Notes under the pieces: model-generated
Database searches by the model: none
Told to the model about the DNA's origin: nothing
Seen by the model: only the letters and a program-made list of their open reading frames with translations
Shown: piece by piece, positions 35,701 through 45,540 of the stretch
How the letters are laid out: each line of letters starts with the position of its first letter
How positions within the stretch are numbered: the first letter of the stretch is position 1
Position numbers and translations under genes: made by a program
Assembly (NCBI GenBank): GCA_963813345.1
Contig: CAWEYR010000028.1
Location: 372,001-436,000 of the forward strand
Origin: CAWDDA01 sp963813345
GTDB taxonomy: Bacteria; Acidobacteriota; Blastocatellia; RBC074
Length of the DNA stretch: 64,000 bases
Direction of reading: 5' to 3'

Positions 35701-36567
35701 AACTAAGCGCGCACTATACCTGGTCGAAGCAGATGGCTACGACTCGCTATAACGCGCAGACGAACCAGGGCTACGCAGATGGAGGCGAGATCAACTACTT
35801 CTCCAACCTGCGATCAGACCTGCAACACCTCAATCGCAAGATCACCACCAACGACATACCGCATCGCATAGTGGTGAACTGGGTCTATGACCTCCCATTC
35901 GGAAAGGGCAGTCACTTCGATACAAATCAGCCAGTGCTGAATGCAATCATCGGAGGTTGGCGACTGGCCGGCTCGTTCACGGCCCAGAGCGGATTCGTCT
36001 TCCCGTTGTCGAACGGCGGCACCAATTCGATCAACAGTCTGCCGGATCGGGTGCCGGGTGTCCCGCTCGAAGTGCCAAAGGAATTGCAGCGCTGGTACGA
36101 CGGGCGAACGACGGTGACGCTTCCAAGCGGGCGTAGCATCACGCCATGTCGAGGCTGTTTCCTGAAATACAACATCGACGCTTTCGCAGGGCGCACAGTA
36201 ACCTCACCCAATGGATCGGTGATCCCCGATCTCTTCTGGTACGGAACTTCGGCGGCTACATTCGGCGATATGCGCAGCAACTCGACCTGGAGCACCAACC
36301 TCTCTCTCGAGAAATCCTTCCGCCTGGGGGAGCGGTATTCGCTCTACGTCGCGGCGCAGGCGACAAACCTGTTCAATAATGTGCAATTCCGGCCGGGGAT
36401 TAACACTTCCTTTGGGGCAACGGTTCTACCTTCGACGGTGGCCAGCCAACCCGACGCTGAACTTGAAGGTCGGGCAGTTGCTGGACACGGCGAATACGTG
36501 GGGGGCGTATACGCAAAACACATATGACCCGCGACAAATCGAATTCGTCATGAAGTTCAGATTCTGA
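32735..36567 (+). CDS. Oar-like TonB-dependent receptor 2, frame interrupted twice
   Basis: Another carboxypeptidase-regulatory/TonB receptor, rebuilt from three frames. The first (32735-34740) has a signal peptide (FLALSLMLAGVAIGQ), the Ig-like domain (GTVTDPDGAVVPGATVSVVN), a plug (ALQEVKTITNNYSAEYG, RGGSNEYHGSGF) and most of the barrel. A shift at about 34735-34745 leads to LAQKYYGLYSQNDWRVSDRL. A second at about 36440-36460 leads to the true end LGAYTQNTYDPRQIEFVMKF and RF at 36567, a correct terminal Phe. Total about 1,270 residues. It starts 260 bp after receptor 1 behind a palindrome, with a GGGAGAAC ribosome site. It is the probable partner or paralogue of receptor 1 in the same locus. 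Confidence 0.87.
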
Positions 36568-36704
36568 GCCAGAGTCAGAGTCGATCCGTCGACTGTTGTT
36601 GCATTCCAGCCGCTGCGTGCTAGAATCGAGCTCGACTCCCGAGGCTCGCCCGAAACCGTGAGACCGCCTTTGGGGATGCGAAGAAAATTAACCGATCGAC
36701 TTCA

Positions 36705-37250
36705 TTACGCCGTCACCCCGACTTGGACTTTCGGGAAATCAATGTCGGTATTGGCGATAATGTTGAAGTAGTTGGTGAAGATGTTGAGCGCGAGATTGGC
36801 GACGATTTCGCCGATCTCACCGTCGGAAAAACCGGCGGCCTTCACTGACTGTAAATCCGCGTCCGAGACTTCTCCGCGATTGACAATCACGCTGCTGGCG
36901 AATTTCAAAGCAGCGTCGGTCTTCGCGTCGGCTGCATTCCCGTTCCGCGCCGCCAAAATCGCGTCTTCGCCCATACCGACCATTTTGCCGATTGCGGTGT
37001 GTGCTGAAGCGCAATAGCCGCAACTGTTAATCTCCGCCGAGGTAAGCGCGATCTGTTCGCGTATGCGCGCATTCAGTTCGCCGCCGGCGAGCGCATCGTT
37101 GAAGTTCAGGTAGGCTTCCAGAACCGCCGGCGATTGCACCATCGTTTTCATCATGTTCGGCGTTATTCCGAGCTTGGATTTGACAGCGTCTAGCAACTCC
37201 TTCGTTTTCCCGGTTGATTGTTCGTAGCTGACTGGTTGAATTCTGGTCAT
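36705..37250 (-). CDS. AhpD-like carboxymuconolactone decarboxylase-family peroxidase
   Basis: 181 residues from the ATG at 37250, preceded by GGAGAGAAAG; a longer frame to 37304 is not supported. The core is the AhpD signature EINSCGYCASAHT, with redox Cys77 and Cys80, Glu73, and His84 in the third position. It lies in the cytoplasm and is likely an alkylhydroperoxide or disulfide reductase that needs a lipoyl or thioredoxin partner. A sigma-54-type promoter lies 50-65 bp upstream (about 37300-37316), and a sigma-54 activator gene is divergent from it. The two therefore look like a stress-responsive pair. The 137-bp gap at 36568-36704 holds no further gene. Confidence 0.87.
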   Translation of the reverse strand: MTRIQPVSYEQSTGKTKELLDAVKSKLGITPNMMKTMVQSPAVLEAYLNFNDALAGGELNARIREQIALTSAEINSCGYCASAHTAIGKMVGMGEDAILAARNGNAADAKTDAALKFASSVIVNRGEVSDADLQSVKAAGFSDGEIGEIVANLALNIFTNYFNIIANTDIDFPKVQVGVTA

Positions 37251-37299
37251 CTTTCTCTCCTTAGCTAATTTCGGCGTCTCGCGCCGTGCCTCGCCTAAG

Positions 37300-37316
37300 T
37301 GCACGGCTCGTGCCGA
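37300..37316 (-). promoter_or_regulatory. Sigma-54 (-24/-12) promoter for the AhpD-like gene
   Basis: On the minus strand the sequence reads GGCACG-AGCC-GTGC. The -24 GG and -12 GC are separated by exactly ten bases, with good matches around them (consensus TGGCACG-N4-TTGC). The inverted pair TTAGCTAATT (37261-37270) and AATTAGCTAA (37325-37334) brackets it, and AGTCGTTAT occurs twice further upstream (about 37388 and 37428), both as possible activator sites. Confidence 0.65.
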
Positions 37317-37447
37317 TCAAGCTCAATTAGCTAAATCTATGTGACGCAGTAACATAACTAAGAGCAGTGTTAGCCCTTCACCTCGAAGAGTCGTTATCTC
37401 ACGTGATCTCGTTGCCTCCGATCACGAACAGTCGTTATGCTTATGCG

Positions 37448-38513
37448 ATGAGACCCGCCACAGAGCATTCGTTCGAAGAAGAGGAAGACGAAAGAGACTC
37501 GGTCCAGGGATTGATCGGCGAGAGCACGACTTGGCGCAAGGTCCTGCAGCAGATCGAGCTCGTCGCTTCCTCCAACGCGACCGTTTTGATTACTGGTGAA
37601 TCGGGAACCGGCAAGGAATTGGTCGCAAAGGCTATTCATGCCAAAGGTGCGCGCCGTCAACGTCCGCTCGTCAAAGTCAACTGCGCGGCAGTCGCGCCAG
37701 ACCTTTTCGAGTCGGAGTTCTTCGGGCACGTAAAGGGCGCGTTTACCGGAGCGCACAAAGACCGTGTTGGCAGATTCGGACTGGCCGACAACGGGACGAT
37801 CTTTCTCGACGAAGTCGGCGAAATCCCACTCGCCCTGCAGAGCAAGTTGCTGCGCGTTTTACAGGAAGGACAGTATGAGCGCGTCGGCGAAGACCGCACG
37901 CGAACCGTTGACGTGCGTGTGATTGCGGCGACAAATCACGACCTGGGAAAGGAAGTCGAAGCGGGACAGATTCAGGCAGGATCTATTTTACAGGCTGACC
38001 GTTTTTCCGATACACGTCGCGCCTCTTCGCGAGCGGTTGGAGGATGTGCCGCTGCTTGCTGAACATTTCATGCGGAAGCTGAATTGGCGCGACCGAAGTA
38101 ACCTGCCTGTTCGTTTAAGCGATGAGAACGTGAGCGCTCTGCTTAATTATCACTATCCAGGGAACGTCCGCGAGCTCGAAAACATAATCGAGCGTGCCGG
38201 TATTCTGACGCACTGTTTCCTGTACAAGCTAAGTGTACAGGAGATTCTCGACGCGATGTTGCTATCCGATCAAAGAAAACAGCTTGATGCCATCGCCAAT
38301 GAGCCGCGGATCGCCGATAGTCGTTCGTCGAAAAGAATCATGACATATGCGGAAATTAAAGACATTGAGCGTGAAAACCTGATCGCCGCATTGCAGGTTA
38401 CTAATTACAGAGTTTATGGCGCTGGCGGGGCGGCCGAGCTTCTAGGCGTTAAGCCGACGACGCTTGCTTCGCGCATCAAGGCCTTGCATATCCCGCTTCG
38501 TCCGGACACATAA
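37448..38513 (+). CDS. Sigma-54-dependent transcriptional activator, frame interrupted
   Basis: An enhancer-binding protein without a clear N-terminal sensor domain. Residues 22-240 are the AAA+ core: Walker A GESGTGKE (50-57), the sigma-54 contact loop GAFTGA (97-102), and Walker B IFLDEVGE. Around 37980 a one-base shift moves to a second frame, which continues RQDLFYRLTVFPIHVAPLRE (arginine finger region) and ends with a Fis-type helix-turn-helix (AAELLGVKPTTLASRIKALH). The restored protein is about 355 residues. The absence of a receiver or GAF domain suggests it is controlled by its own synthesis or by a small-molecule partner. It likely activates the divergent AhpD-like gene. Confidence 0.87.
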
Positions 38514-38514
38514 G

Positions 38515-38644
38515 GCACACTTTGTTCGTGACGAAGGACTCGCCTGAGCTCATCATAGACTTTCGGCAAGAGGTCATCGAGGACACTCTGATCGCCGCTA
38601 CGCCACCGGATTAGAAGCTGGGTTATCGTTGCTGGGGTTGTCAT
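38515..38644 (-). pseudogene. Remnant of an ECF sigma factor, N-terminal end only
   Basis: The frame starting at 38644 opens MTTPATITQLLIRWRSGDQS, then VLDDLLPKVYDELRR, the beginning of the acidobacterial ECF sigma type (region 1/2). The sequence then runs straight into the 3' end of the sigma-54 activator gene and loses all similarity. It is an orphan 5' fragment of perhaps 35 codons, left after a deletion or replacement. Confidence 0.6.
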
Positions 38645-38806
38645 CGCTTGCGCCCTTGGATTGCAACGGAAGCAATAGCGCACGAGGTGGGCCCCATAAG
38701 GGACTCTCCCTGAGCAAAACGTCGTCTCTTCGCTCCCTGGCTTGGTTGAGCGCGCGCGGGTCGAGTTTGCTCGTCAGGTGCAGAGTCGCGAAGTGGTCAC
38801 AGCATT

Positions 38807-39313
38807 CTACTTCTTCATGTTTCGGGGATCATCCGATGGATTTACATACGTGATAGTCCAAGGCCCTATTCCGTGGAGTTGAATGACCGTATCACCTTTG
38901 GCCCAAGCGAAGTGCTTCATCCCTGCAGGCCAAAAGCCGAACGTTCCAGCAGTCATTTCACGCACACCCGCTTGATCGAACTTCTCTCCCATACCCAGAT
39001 TGAGAGTACCGGAAATAACCGTAACGTGCTCTACCCTCGGATGCCAATGTGGCAACACTTTGAAACCATCCGGCAGCCACAGTCGCATTGTAAAAAATCC
39101 TTCTTTGGTAGGATCACCTTCCAGGACCGCAACCTTTGCTCCGGCAGACAGGGATGCCGGACCGTCGGTCCACTTAATCTTTGCGGCATGAAATATTCCC
39201 ATTTCGGCTGCCGGGGCCTGGGCTACTTTCTTGTTGGCTTCGGTGAGTTGCTGAGCTTGTGCGAGAGGGGCTATTAAGACTGCAAGCGCGATTGGTAACA
39301 TAATACTTTTCAT
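38807..39313 (-). CDS. Secreted cupin-domain protein
   Basis: 168 residues from the ATG at 39313, with AAAAGGAG before it and a signal peptide (SIMLPIALAVLIAPLAQA). A single cupin barrel follows with a full metal-binding triad: His89 and His91 with Glu95 in HWHPRVEHVTVISG, and His134 in GMKHFAW. Such small periplasmic cupins resemble those in bacterial cupin-2 annotations. A joined frame running up to 40156 is artificial: it combines this gene with the neighbour through an indel in a run of five C (39557-39561). The substrate is unknown. Confidence 0.85.
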   Translation of the reverse strand: MKSIMLPIALAVLIAPLAQAQQLTEANKKVAQAPAAEMGIFHAAKIKWTDGPASLSAGAKVAVLEGDPTKEGFFTMRLWLPDGFKVLPHWHPRVEHVTVISGTLNLGMGEKFDQAGVREMTAGTFGFWPAGMKHFAWAKGDTVIQLHGIGPWTITYVNPSDDPRNMKK

Positions 39314-39396
39314 GGTTATAGCTCCTTTTATAATAAGCTTCCGCCTGGCTTCGATTCCAGTCAAGAGCGACAACACTGCCTGGAAACGTGCAGCAC

Positions 39397-40370
39397 TTAG
39401 TTGTTGATGGCTCGGCGGTGACGTTCGACGGCAATGCGGATCTGTTCGTGCGACTCGTAGGGGACATACACTGTTCGCATCACCATCTGATAGCGACGGC
39501 CGACCTCGGGTTTCTCGATGTACCACTGGAAGTCCCATGCCGGGTTGCCCTGGCCGCCCCCGCTTGGTGACTGCGTCAGATCGGATCATGTCGCGATCTC
39601 GGAATAGAAATCCCAGAGCCATTCCCCGGCAGATACCGAAGTACCAGGGCTGAGCATAACGGTGTTCGCTGAAACCGAACAGTAGCTTCAGTCGTTCGGC
39701 TAGAGTCGAGTCATACTTGAAAACGCGATCATCATTGATCGCGCGGTGCACAGCATTCTCGCCGTGCTGCGGTGTTACACCACGAACCCAGCCGCGCGGA
39801 CCGGCAAAATGGATGTCGAGTGATTCCGGCTGGTCGATATAGCTCGCCCAGAAAAGCCCCACGTATCCATTCGCATACGTTGCTTTGCGCGGTATGCATT
39901 CGAAGATCACTTCTATCGTCCCGTCGGACCGCAACTCGTATCGAGTCGCGCTTTCAAGTTTCCAGTGCGGCGTTGGTGCCTGATAGAGCTCAGCAGTATG
40001 GTCATTGATAACGCGCAGCTCCATCGGTGCGCGACGCGGTTCGTAGAGGACGTTCATGTCCTGAAGCGTCCCGTCGTGGATGTGCTCGAAATTCAATCCT
40101 GCGTAACGTGGGACAAAGATGTTGCGCGGATGGTCCTTATGACGCAGCAATGCCACGCCGCTGTAACCTTCACGGTGATCAGTAAGAACCGAATCGTTGA
40201 CAGCCCGATTGTCTACAATTACAGCTTCTATCGCGCCGCGGCGCAGGACTGTGTACGGCAGCGCAGGAACGGTGAACCTGATCGAACGATCAGAGAGAGT
40301 CGTTCGCTTTGGTGGTTCTTGCGCGTGGGCTACGGCCGCACACGTCAGAATGACCAGGACAGGTACTCAC
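39397..40370 (-). CDS. Secreted protein of unknown function, frame interrupted
   Basis: Starts with a GTG at 40370 that overlaps the stop of the ankyrin/cytochrome gene (GTGA). Its signal peptide-like part (LVILTCAAVAHAQEPPKRTT) is one base out of frame with that GTG, so an indel is suspected. The body reads IFVPRYAGLNFEHIHDGTLQ, DIHFAGPRGWVRGV, and EHRYAQPWYFGICRGMALGF. A second shift in the GGGGG run at about 39557-39561 leads to GQGNPAWDFQWYIEKPEVGR and ends at 39397. The repeated aromatic/beta pattern suggests a carbohydrate- or lipid-related secreted enzyme, but I do not recognise the family. About 320 residues. Confidence 0.55.
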
Positions 40371-42740
40371 AACCGCCTTTTCGCACTTGACCTCTTAGTA
40401 GCCTTCTCCGGTGCAAGGCTTAAAGCGAGTGCCATAGTGGCCCAATTCGTCGCGGCCGCTGAGATCCACTGGTCGTGTCCGTGCGGAAATCCGCTTTCGA
40501 AATAGGGTTGGAAGGGGATAGCTCTGCTCTTCACGTACCACGAGCCGTCTTCGAGCTGAGTCTTCATCAGAAATGCCGTCCCGCGCTTGATTGCTGAATC
40601 GGTAATCGGAAGACCGCCAGCCTCCTTCAGCGCTACCAGTGCCTGACCCGTAGCATAGGCATCACTTGTCAATGAGGCGAGCTGAGACCAGCCTCCGTCC
40701 GATCGCTGAAGTGCAAGGAGGGCGCGAACGGCGTTCTTCATGATTCCGGTGTTAGAGCTCATACCCGCCCAGCCGAGGCCGAGGAGTTGAAACGCGCGTT
40801 CTTCGGTCGTCACAGGCTGTGCTTTCATCAGCCAGTCAGAGGCCAGTCTTCACGGAGTGATCATAGATTGCACGCTGAGCCTTTGGCCCATACACCTGAA
40901 GTGACCTCAGCGAAGTCGCTGTCACCTGGATGTCGTTCGATTCTATTGGAGGACGGTGAGCTAGTATACGCCAGCGACCGTCGGGCCATTGTTGACTTCT
41001 AAGGTACGGCAGCCATTGCGTCTGTCGCCGCATCAGGGGCGTACTTCTCAGCCGCCATCCCCGCCAGAATGTAGCTCACAGTGTCGGAGTCTCCCGGTAT
41101 TCCACTGCCTTGCAACACGCGATCGCGCCAGATTCTCGAGATAATTCGCAATCGCCGTCAGTTGCTTTTGCGCTGTCTGCTGGTCGAAGGCGACCCCGGC
41201 CCTGCGGGCTGTCGCGATCGACATAGCAGTAAGATTGTTGTTGTGACACGAGACGCAACCCGACTTTTGCATGAAGGTCGTATCCGCGCGCTGGAGCAGA
41301 CGGAATGCTTCTATTCAACGCCGCATGAACGGAATTAGCGGGCCTGGGTGTTGGAAGCGTCGTATTCTTCAGACTTGACTCTTTTGCTCCGGACTTGATG
41401 AGTAGTGCTGTAACTGCCGTTGATCCTCTGGTCTGTGCAAAGTCCAGTGCACTTTCGCCCTTCGGAGTTCTTGCATTTACGTCGGCTCCTCTTGCCAGCA
41501 GCAGCTTGATAGCATCAAGAGGTATTGTGTCAGAGCTCGCGGCAAGCATCAGCGGGGTGCGGCCTTCACGGTCTTTCGCGTTCACGTCAGCACCACCATC
41601 GACCAACATTCGAATCCTGTTCTCGTCGCAGAAGTCGTGAGCGATTATGGTCAGGGCGATACTGAGATCGTCCTTACTTGCAGAGCCACGTAACAGGTCG
41701 ACGCACTCATTACAATTTGCTCGAACGGCGAATGCCAGCGGCAAGAACAGAGAGCCCTTTAGACTTGCACCTCGCTCAACGAGCATGCGGAAAACACTTG
41801 AGTCTCCCGCGACTGCCGCATACGTCAGAGGAGTCATCTCGCCAAAATAGCTGGTGCAGGTCACACTCGGATTTGCTCCTCGATCGAGCAACATTCTGAC
41901 AACGGCAGAACTTCCGCGCTGACTTGCCGCAATGATCAGAGGAGTTCGGCCATCATCGGAACGCGAATTGACATCGGCTCGATGATCCAGGAGCAACCTG
42001 GTCTTTTCGGCATCAGAACAGCCCACATAAGCGCAGTTGTTCCACTGTCATTTCGGAGGTTGGGATCGGCACCTCTTTCAAGAAGAATCCGTACCGACTC
42101 CAAATCTCCATACAGCGCGGCATACATCAGCGGCGTCGAACCGCCTGGTCCATTAAGATTGATTGCTTTCGGATTTTCAGACAGCAGCTTTCTGAAGACC
42201 TGTTTTTCACCAGCGCGAATGGCATCCATCAGCCGTGTAGCTCCGGGATCGCGAGGCCGCAGGAGGTACTGCGCCAGCCAGATCGTCCGGCCATTCGGCG
42301 CCCTCATCAATCCACGCTTTGAGGGTATTGATCTGTTCCTGTTTTAGCGCGCCGGTTGGTGGCATCTGCATGCCATATTGATTTCCTATCAACTTCAGGT
42401 AGAACCTGCTCGTTCCGCTGTTGCCGGGGACAATAACCGTGCCCGTGCCCCCACGCATTGCATCGCGACGACGGTCAAGTCGGAGTCCGTTCATTTGTTG
42501 CGAGGGTCCGTGGCATCCGATGCAATACTGCTTCAGCAGTGGCTGAACATCACGAGCGAAATTGACTTTCGCCGGACCTTGCGATGAGACTGCTACGCTG
42601 AATGCCCAGGCCACGAAACTCAGTGCAACCACACAACCCTTTAACACGCCAAATGGATTTGACCGCTTCACAAGACTCCCTTCGATGTATGCAAACAAGA
42701 TCGGCGCTGAGCGTGGGCCGGAACAGAACTCGCGTATCAT
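40367..42740 (-). CDS. Cytochrome-ankyrin-cytochrome-toroid multidomain protein, heavily interrupted
   Basis: One ~790-codon gene read across at least six frame changes (near 42270, 42028, 41310, 41130, 41020 and 40850). In order: a membrane/signal segment; a PSD1-type cytochrome domain with CIGCH (NFARDVQPLLKQYCIGCHGP) and the MPPTGAL Met ligand region; ankyrin repeats (STPLMYAALYGDLESVRILL, GRTPLIIAASQRGSSAVVRM, GRTPLMLAAS and more); a second c-type haem motif KSGCVSCHNNNLTAM; then an alpha/alpha toroid related to squalene-hopene cyclases (SQQWPDGRW, QRSDGGWSQL, QLEDGSWYVK). The haem-plus-toroid half resembles the 309-residue protein at 14426-15355. It is probably periplasmic. The damage is so dense that it could be a pseudogene. 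Confidence 0.75.
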
Positions 42741-42867
42741 GGCTAACTGACATGCATCCCAGAGCCCGACTAAGTGCGAGGCGGATTCTACGCCATGACG
42801 GACTACGGTGGCCATCTAAATCGCTCGTTATGAAGGCGTAGGCTGTATGAGGTGAATAGGGTGGCTG

Positions 42868-42923
42868 TTGCCGGGCTGTGGCTGTTCTGATAAACTGTAC
42901 AACTGTATACTGACTGGTCAGTA
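42868..42923 (+). promoter_or_regulatory. Promoter and palindromic operator of the TetR gene
   Basis: TTGCCG (42868-42873), a 17-base spacer and TAAACT (42891-42896). Just downstream lies the palindrome TACTGACTGGTCAGTA (42908-42923), perfect except for its centre. It lies about 80 bp before the regulator's ATG, as expected for autorepression. Confidence 0.65.
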
Positions 42924-43003
42924 AGTATCCACACTGCGACATCAAGAAGTCAATCAATCGGAGTTCCTCGATCGTTGCCGCAACAGCAGAAGGAGAGTTC
43001 ATC

Positions 43004-43717
43004 ATGGCTAAGAGAGCCTCAACCGACACCCAGCCCTTCGCCGCAACATTGGCGGGCCGTCGGATTAAGCCAGCGGTGAAGAATCAAATAAAGCTCCAGA
43101 AGGACGCCGCTGCCAACGGCGACGACCGTCTGAAACAGATATTCTTTGCTGCGGCGCAGCTTTTCTGCGAGCAGGGTTACGACGCCACGACTATGAGCGA
43201 CATCGGGGACGCGATCGGCGTCACCAAAGCCGCCATCTATCATTTCATTCCAGGCGGAAAGCAGGACCTGCTCTTCACAATCATCAACTACGGGATGGAC
43301 ACGGTGGACGAGGTCGTCATCGCGCCGGCCAAAGAGATCCAGGACGCCGAGCAGCGGCTGCGCGCCATAATCACCTATCACGCAAAACTCGTCATGCGCA
43401 GGAGCACTGAGCACGGATACAACCCCGTCACGGTTGTGACGGACGAAGTCGCCAGCCTCTCGCCCGCGCAGCGGAAGAAGATAGATCAGCGCAAGCGCGC
43501 CTATATGAATTTCGTCCGCGAGACGTTGCAGCAACTCCAGGATGAAGGCAAGCTCAAAAACCAACTCGATGTCGCAGTGGTCGCCTTCAGCCTGATCGGA
43601 ATGATCATCTGGCTTGGCCATTGGTACCGTTCCGGCGGAAGACTATCAAGCGATCAGGTCGCCGGGATCATCTGCCAGATGGCACTGGGTGGCGTTCTGC
43701 GTAAAGATTTGATCTGA
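43004..43717 (+). CDS. TetR/AcrR-family transcriptional regulator
   Basis: A 237-residue dimeric repressor. The N-terminus has an extra basic tail (1-40). The helix-turn-helix is at about 62-82 (TTMSDIGDAIGVTKAAIYHF). The C-terminal ligand-binding helices include a YHAKLVMRRSTEHGYNPV stretch and a hydrophobic end (FSLIGMIIWLGHWYRSGGRL). It resembles the regulators of fatty-acid or acyl-CoA genes by its long C-terminal helix, but the ligand is not known. A ribosome site (GAAGGAGAG) precedes the ATG. The operator upstream supports autorepression. Divergent from it lie the ankyrin/cytochrome genes, which could also be controlled. Confidence 0.88.
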   Translation: MAKRASTDTQPFAATLAGRRIKPAVKNQIKLQKDAAANGDDRLKQIFFAAAQLFCEQGYDATTMSDIGDAIGVTKAAIYHFIPGGKQDLLFTIINYGMDTVDEVVIAPAKEIQDAEQRLRAIITYHAKLVMRRSTEHGYNPVTVVTDEVASLSPAQRKKIDQRKRAYMNFVRETLQQLQDEGKLKNQLDVAVVAFSLIGMIIWLGHWYRSGGRLSSDQVAGIICQMALGGVLRKDLI

Positions 43718-43919
43718 TGATCGCCCCTCCTTCACTCCCCGCCGTAGAATCCCGTCAAAGAATGCAACGATGAAGAGAAAGAGTACAAGTAAAATCGAGA
43801 CACCCCCTGCAGTGCACTAGACGCATTCTATGCTAGAATGCCCCGCCGCCAGACGATCGTTAAGAGTTTTCCCCGTCGATTGATTCTGTCGCACCTTATC
43901 GGATGAAAGGAAAAGAAAA

Positions 43920-43990
43920 TGAGTAATCTCAATGCAGATTAGAGGTCTGTATGAGGCATTTGCCAAGGGTAGCCTGGACGAGGAGCGATG
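43920..43990 (+). pseudogene. Remnant of a SnoaL/NTF2-like protein
   Basis: After a good ribosome site (GGATGAAAGGAAAAGAAA) an ATG begins MSNLNAD and, one base later in the next frame, QIRGLYEAFAKGSLDEE, the typical opening of SnoaL-like proteins (RGLYEAFAKGD). The similarity ends where the gluconolactonase-like gene begins, so only about 23 codons survive. Bases 43718-43919 otherwise hold a TGCTAGAAT promoter-like element near 43830 and no gene. Confidence 0.45.
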
Positions 43991-45053
43991 AACTGCAAAA
44001 CAGGCCGCCGTTCATTTCTCGCGGCCACAGGCGCCACCTATTACCGGCGTGGCTTTCGGGCAGGATCGCCGATACGGGCAAAACGCCCCGCCTGTTCGTT
44101 ATCCCGAACCGGACGTTGTCGTGTTGGACAAACGGTTTGCCAAATACAAGATTGGGAATACGCCGATCCAACGCCTCTACACAGGAATGTTATGGGCTGA
44201 AGGACCAGCCTGGAATGGCGTGGGCCGCTATTTGGTCTGGAGTGACATTCCAAATGATGTTCAGCATCGATGGATCGCTGATGACGGTCATGTCAGTATC
44301 TTTCGCCGTCCGGCCAACAACAGCAACGGGAATACCTTCGATTGGGAGGGTCGTCAAATCTCTTGCGAACATGGCACGCGCCGCGTCGTCCGTTATGAGC
44401 ATAACGGTGCGGTCACAATCCTCGCAGAGAAATGGCAGGGCAAACCATTCAATGCTCCGAACGATGCGATTGTGCATCCTGACGGTGCAATCTGGTTTAC
44501 CGATCCGGGCTACGGTAGCCTGGGACACTATGAAGGCAACAAGGGCGCACTAGAGATCAAAGAAGCCGTCTACCGGATTGACCCTCGGACCGCCAGGATA
44601 GACCTCGTCACTGACGAGATATTTAAACCCAATGGGCTATGTTTTTCTCCTGACTATAAGAAGCTATACGTGGCCGACACGGGAGGCTCACATAACCCGG
44701 AAGCACCGAAAAACATCAAGGTCTGGGATGTGATAGATGGCAAACAACTGCGCCAGGGTCGGGAATTCGCTTCGATGAAACTGAAGATGAAAGCTGGAGA
44801 ATTCGCTGGTTTTGCCGATGGCATTCGCGCGGATGCAGACGGCAATATATGGGCCAGCGCCGGGTGGGTTGGTGAAGGCTACGATGGAGTGCACATCTTC
44901 GCCCCGGATGGAGCACGCATCGGGCAAATATTATTGCCAGAGATTTGCAGTAATGTGTGCTTTGGCGGACCAAAGCGGAACCGGTTGTTTATGACCGCCA
45001 GCCAGTCTCTCTACGCGGTCTACGTCGAAGTCCAAGGCGCGCATATCGCTTGA
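43988..45053 (+). CDS. Tat-exported SMP-30/gluconolactonase-like protein, frame interrupted
   Basis: The ATG at 43988 follows GAGGAGCG. It opens with a twin-arginine signal (RRSFLAATGA), after which a one-base shift at about 44038 leads to GVAFGQDRRYGQN. The body is a six-bladed propeller: WAEGPAWNGVGRYLVWSD, GNTFDWEGRQISCEHGTRRV, FNAPNDAIVHPDGAIWFTDP, KPNGLCFSPDYKKLYVADTG, and FADGIRADADGNIWAS. These carry the Glu, Asn and Asp ligands of the metal site. Members hydrolyse lactones such as gluconolactone in the periplasm. It fits the sugar-acid theme of the window. The restored length is about 355 residues. Confidence 0.85.
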
Positions 45054-45141
45054 GCATTCTCCCCTGAGAGCGTCGGTCTCTTGGCCCTCTCGAGCTACCT
45101 AGGATAATGACCCGTCCACGCTCGAGGCGATCTTTGATCAG

Positions 45142-45540
45142 TCAGGTGACAATGCGCGAGATGCCCGGGACTCCGTCAAAGCCTGAATCAAAACTCATGA
45201 TACGTGTGATGCCAGCGCGCTCCATCACGGCGACATGGAGCGCATCACGCGCAGAAATATCTAGAGCACCGAGTATGATGTCCTTCGCTCGCTCTATGTC
45301 CTGCCGTTCGATCGGCAGTACTTCGTCGGCTATGCCCAGCAAAGCATTGAACGCAGGCTGAATCGCATCGCGACGGTTGATCGCAACGTAGCGGTGCAGG
45401 ATTTCCTGAAATACCTCAGCACTCGTGACGAGACGCTCGCCACTGATGATGACCGTTTCGACGAGTTGACGGGCGTCAACTTTGTGGGGGTGGTCCATGC
45501 CAACCAGATACATCGGGATATTCGAATCAATGAAGATCAT
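45142..45540 (-). CDS. vapC: PIN-domain toxin, VapC type
   Basis: A 132-residue PIN-domain ribonuclease with the acidic residues in place: Asp5 (FIDSNIPMY), Glu42 (SAEVFQEIL), Asp99 (SARDALHVAV) and Asp118 (MSFDSGFDG). In VapBC systems this toxin cleaves RNA, often tRNA, when the antitoxin is degraded. Its start overlaps the antitoxin stop by 14 bp, the usual translational coupling. The protein is complete. It is likely a stress or plasmid-maintenance module now on the chromosome. Confidence 0.88.
   Translation of the reverse strand: MIFIDSNIPMYLVGMDHPHKVDARQLVETVIISGERLVTSAEVFQEILHRYVAINRRDAIQPAFNALLGIADEVLPIERQDIERAKDIILGALDISARDALHVAVMERAGITRIMSFDSGFDGVPGISRIVT

Noticed and set aside
38807..40156. 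A single 449-codon fusion of a secreted protein and a cupin
   Set aside because: The cupin has its own ribosome site and signal peptide, and the join depends on an indel in a five-C run.
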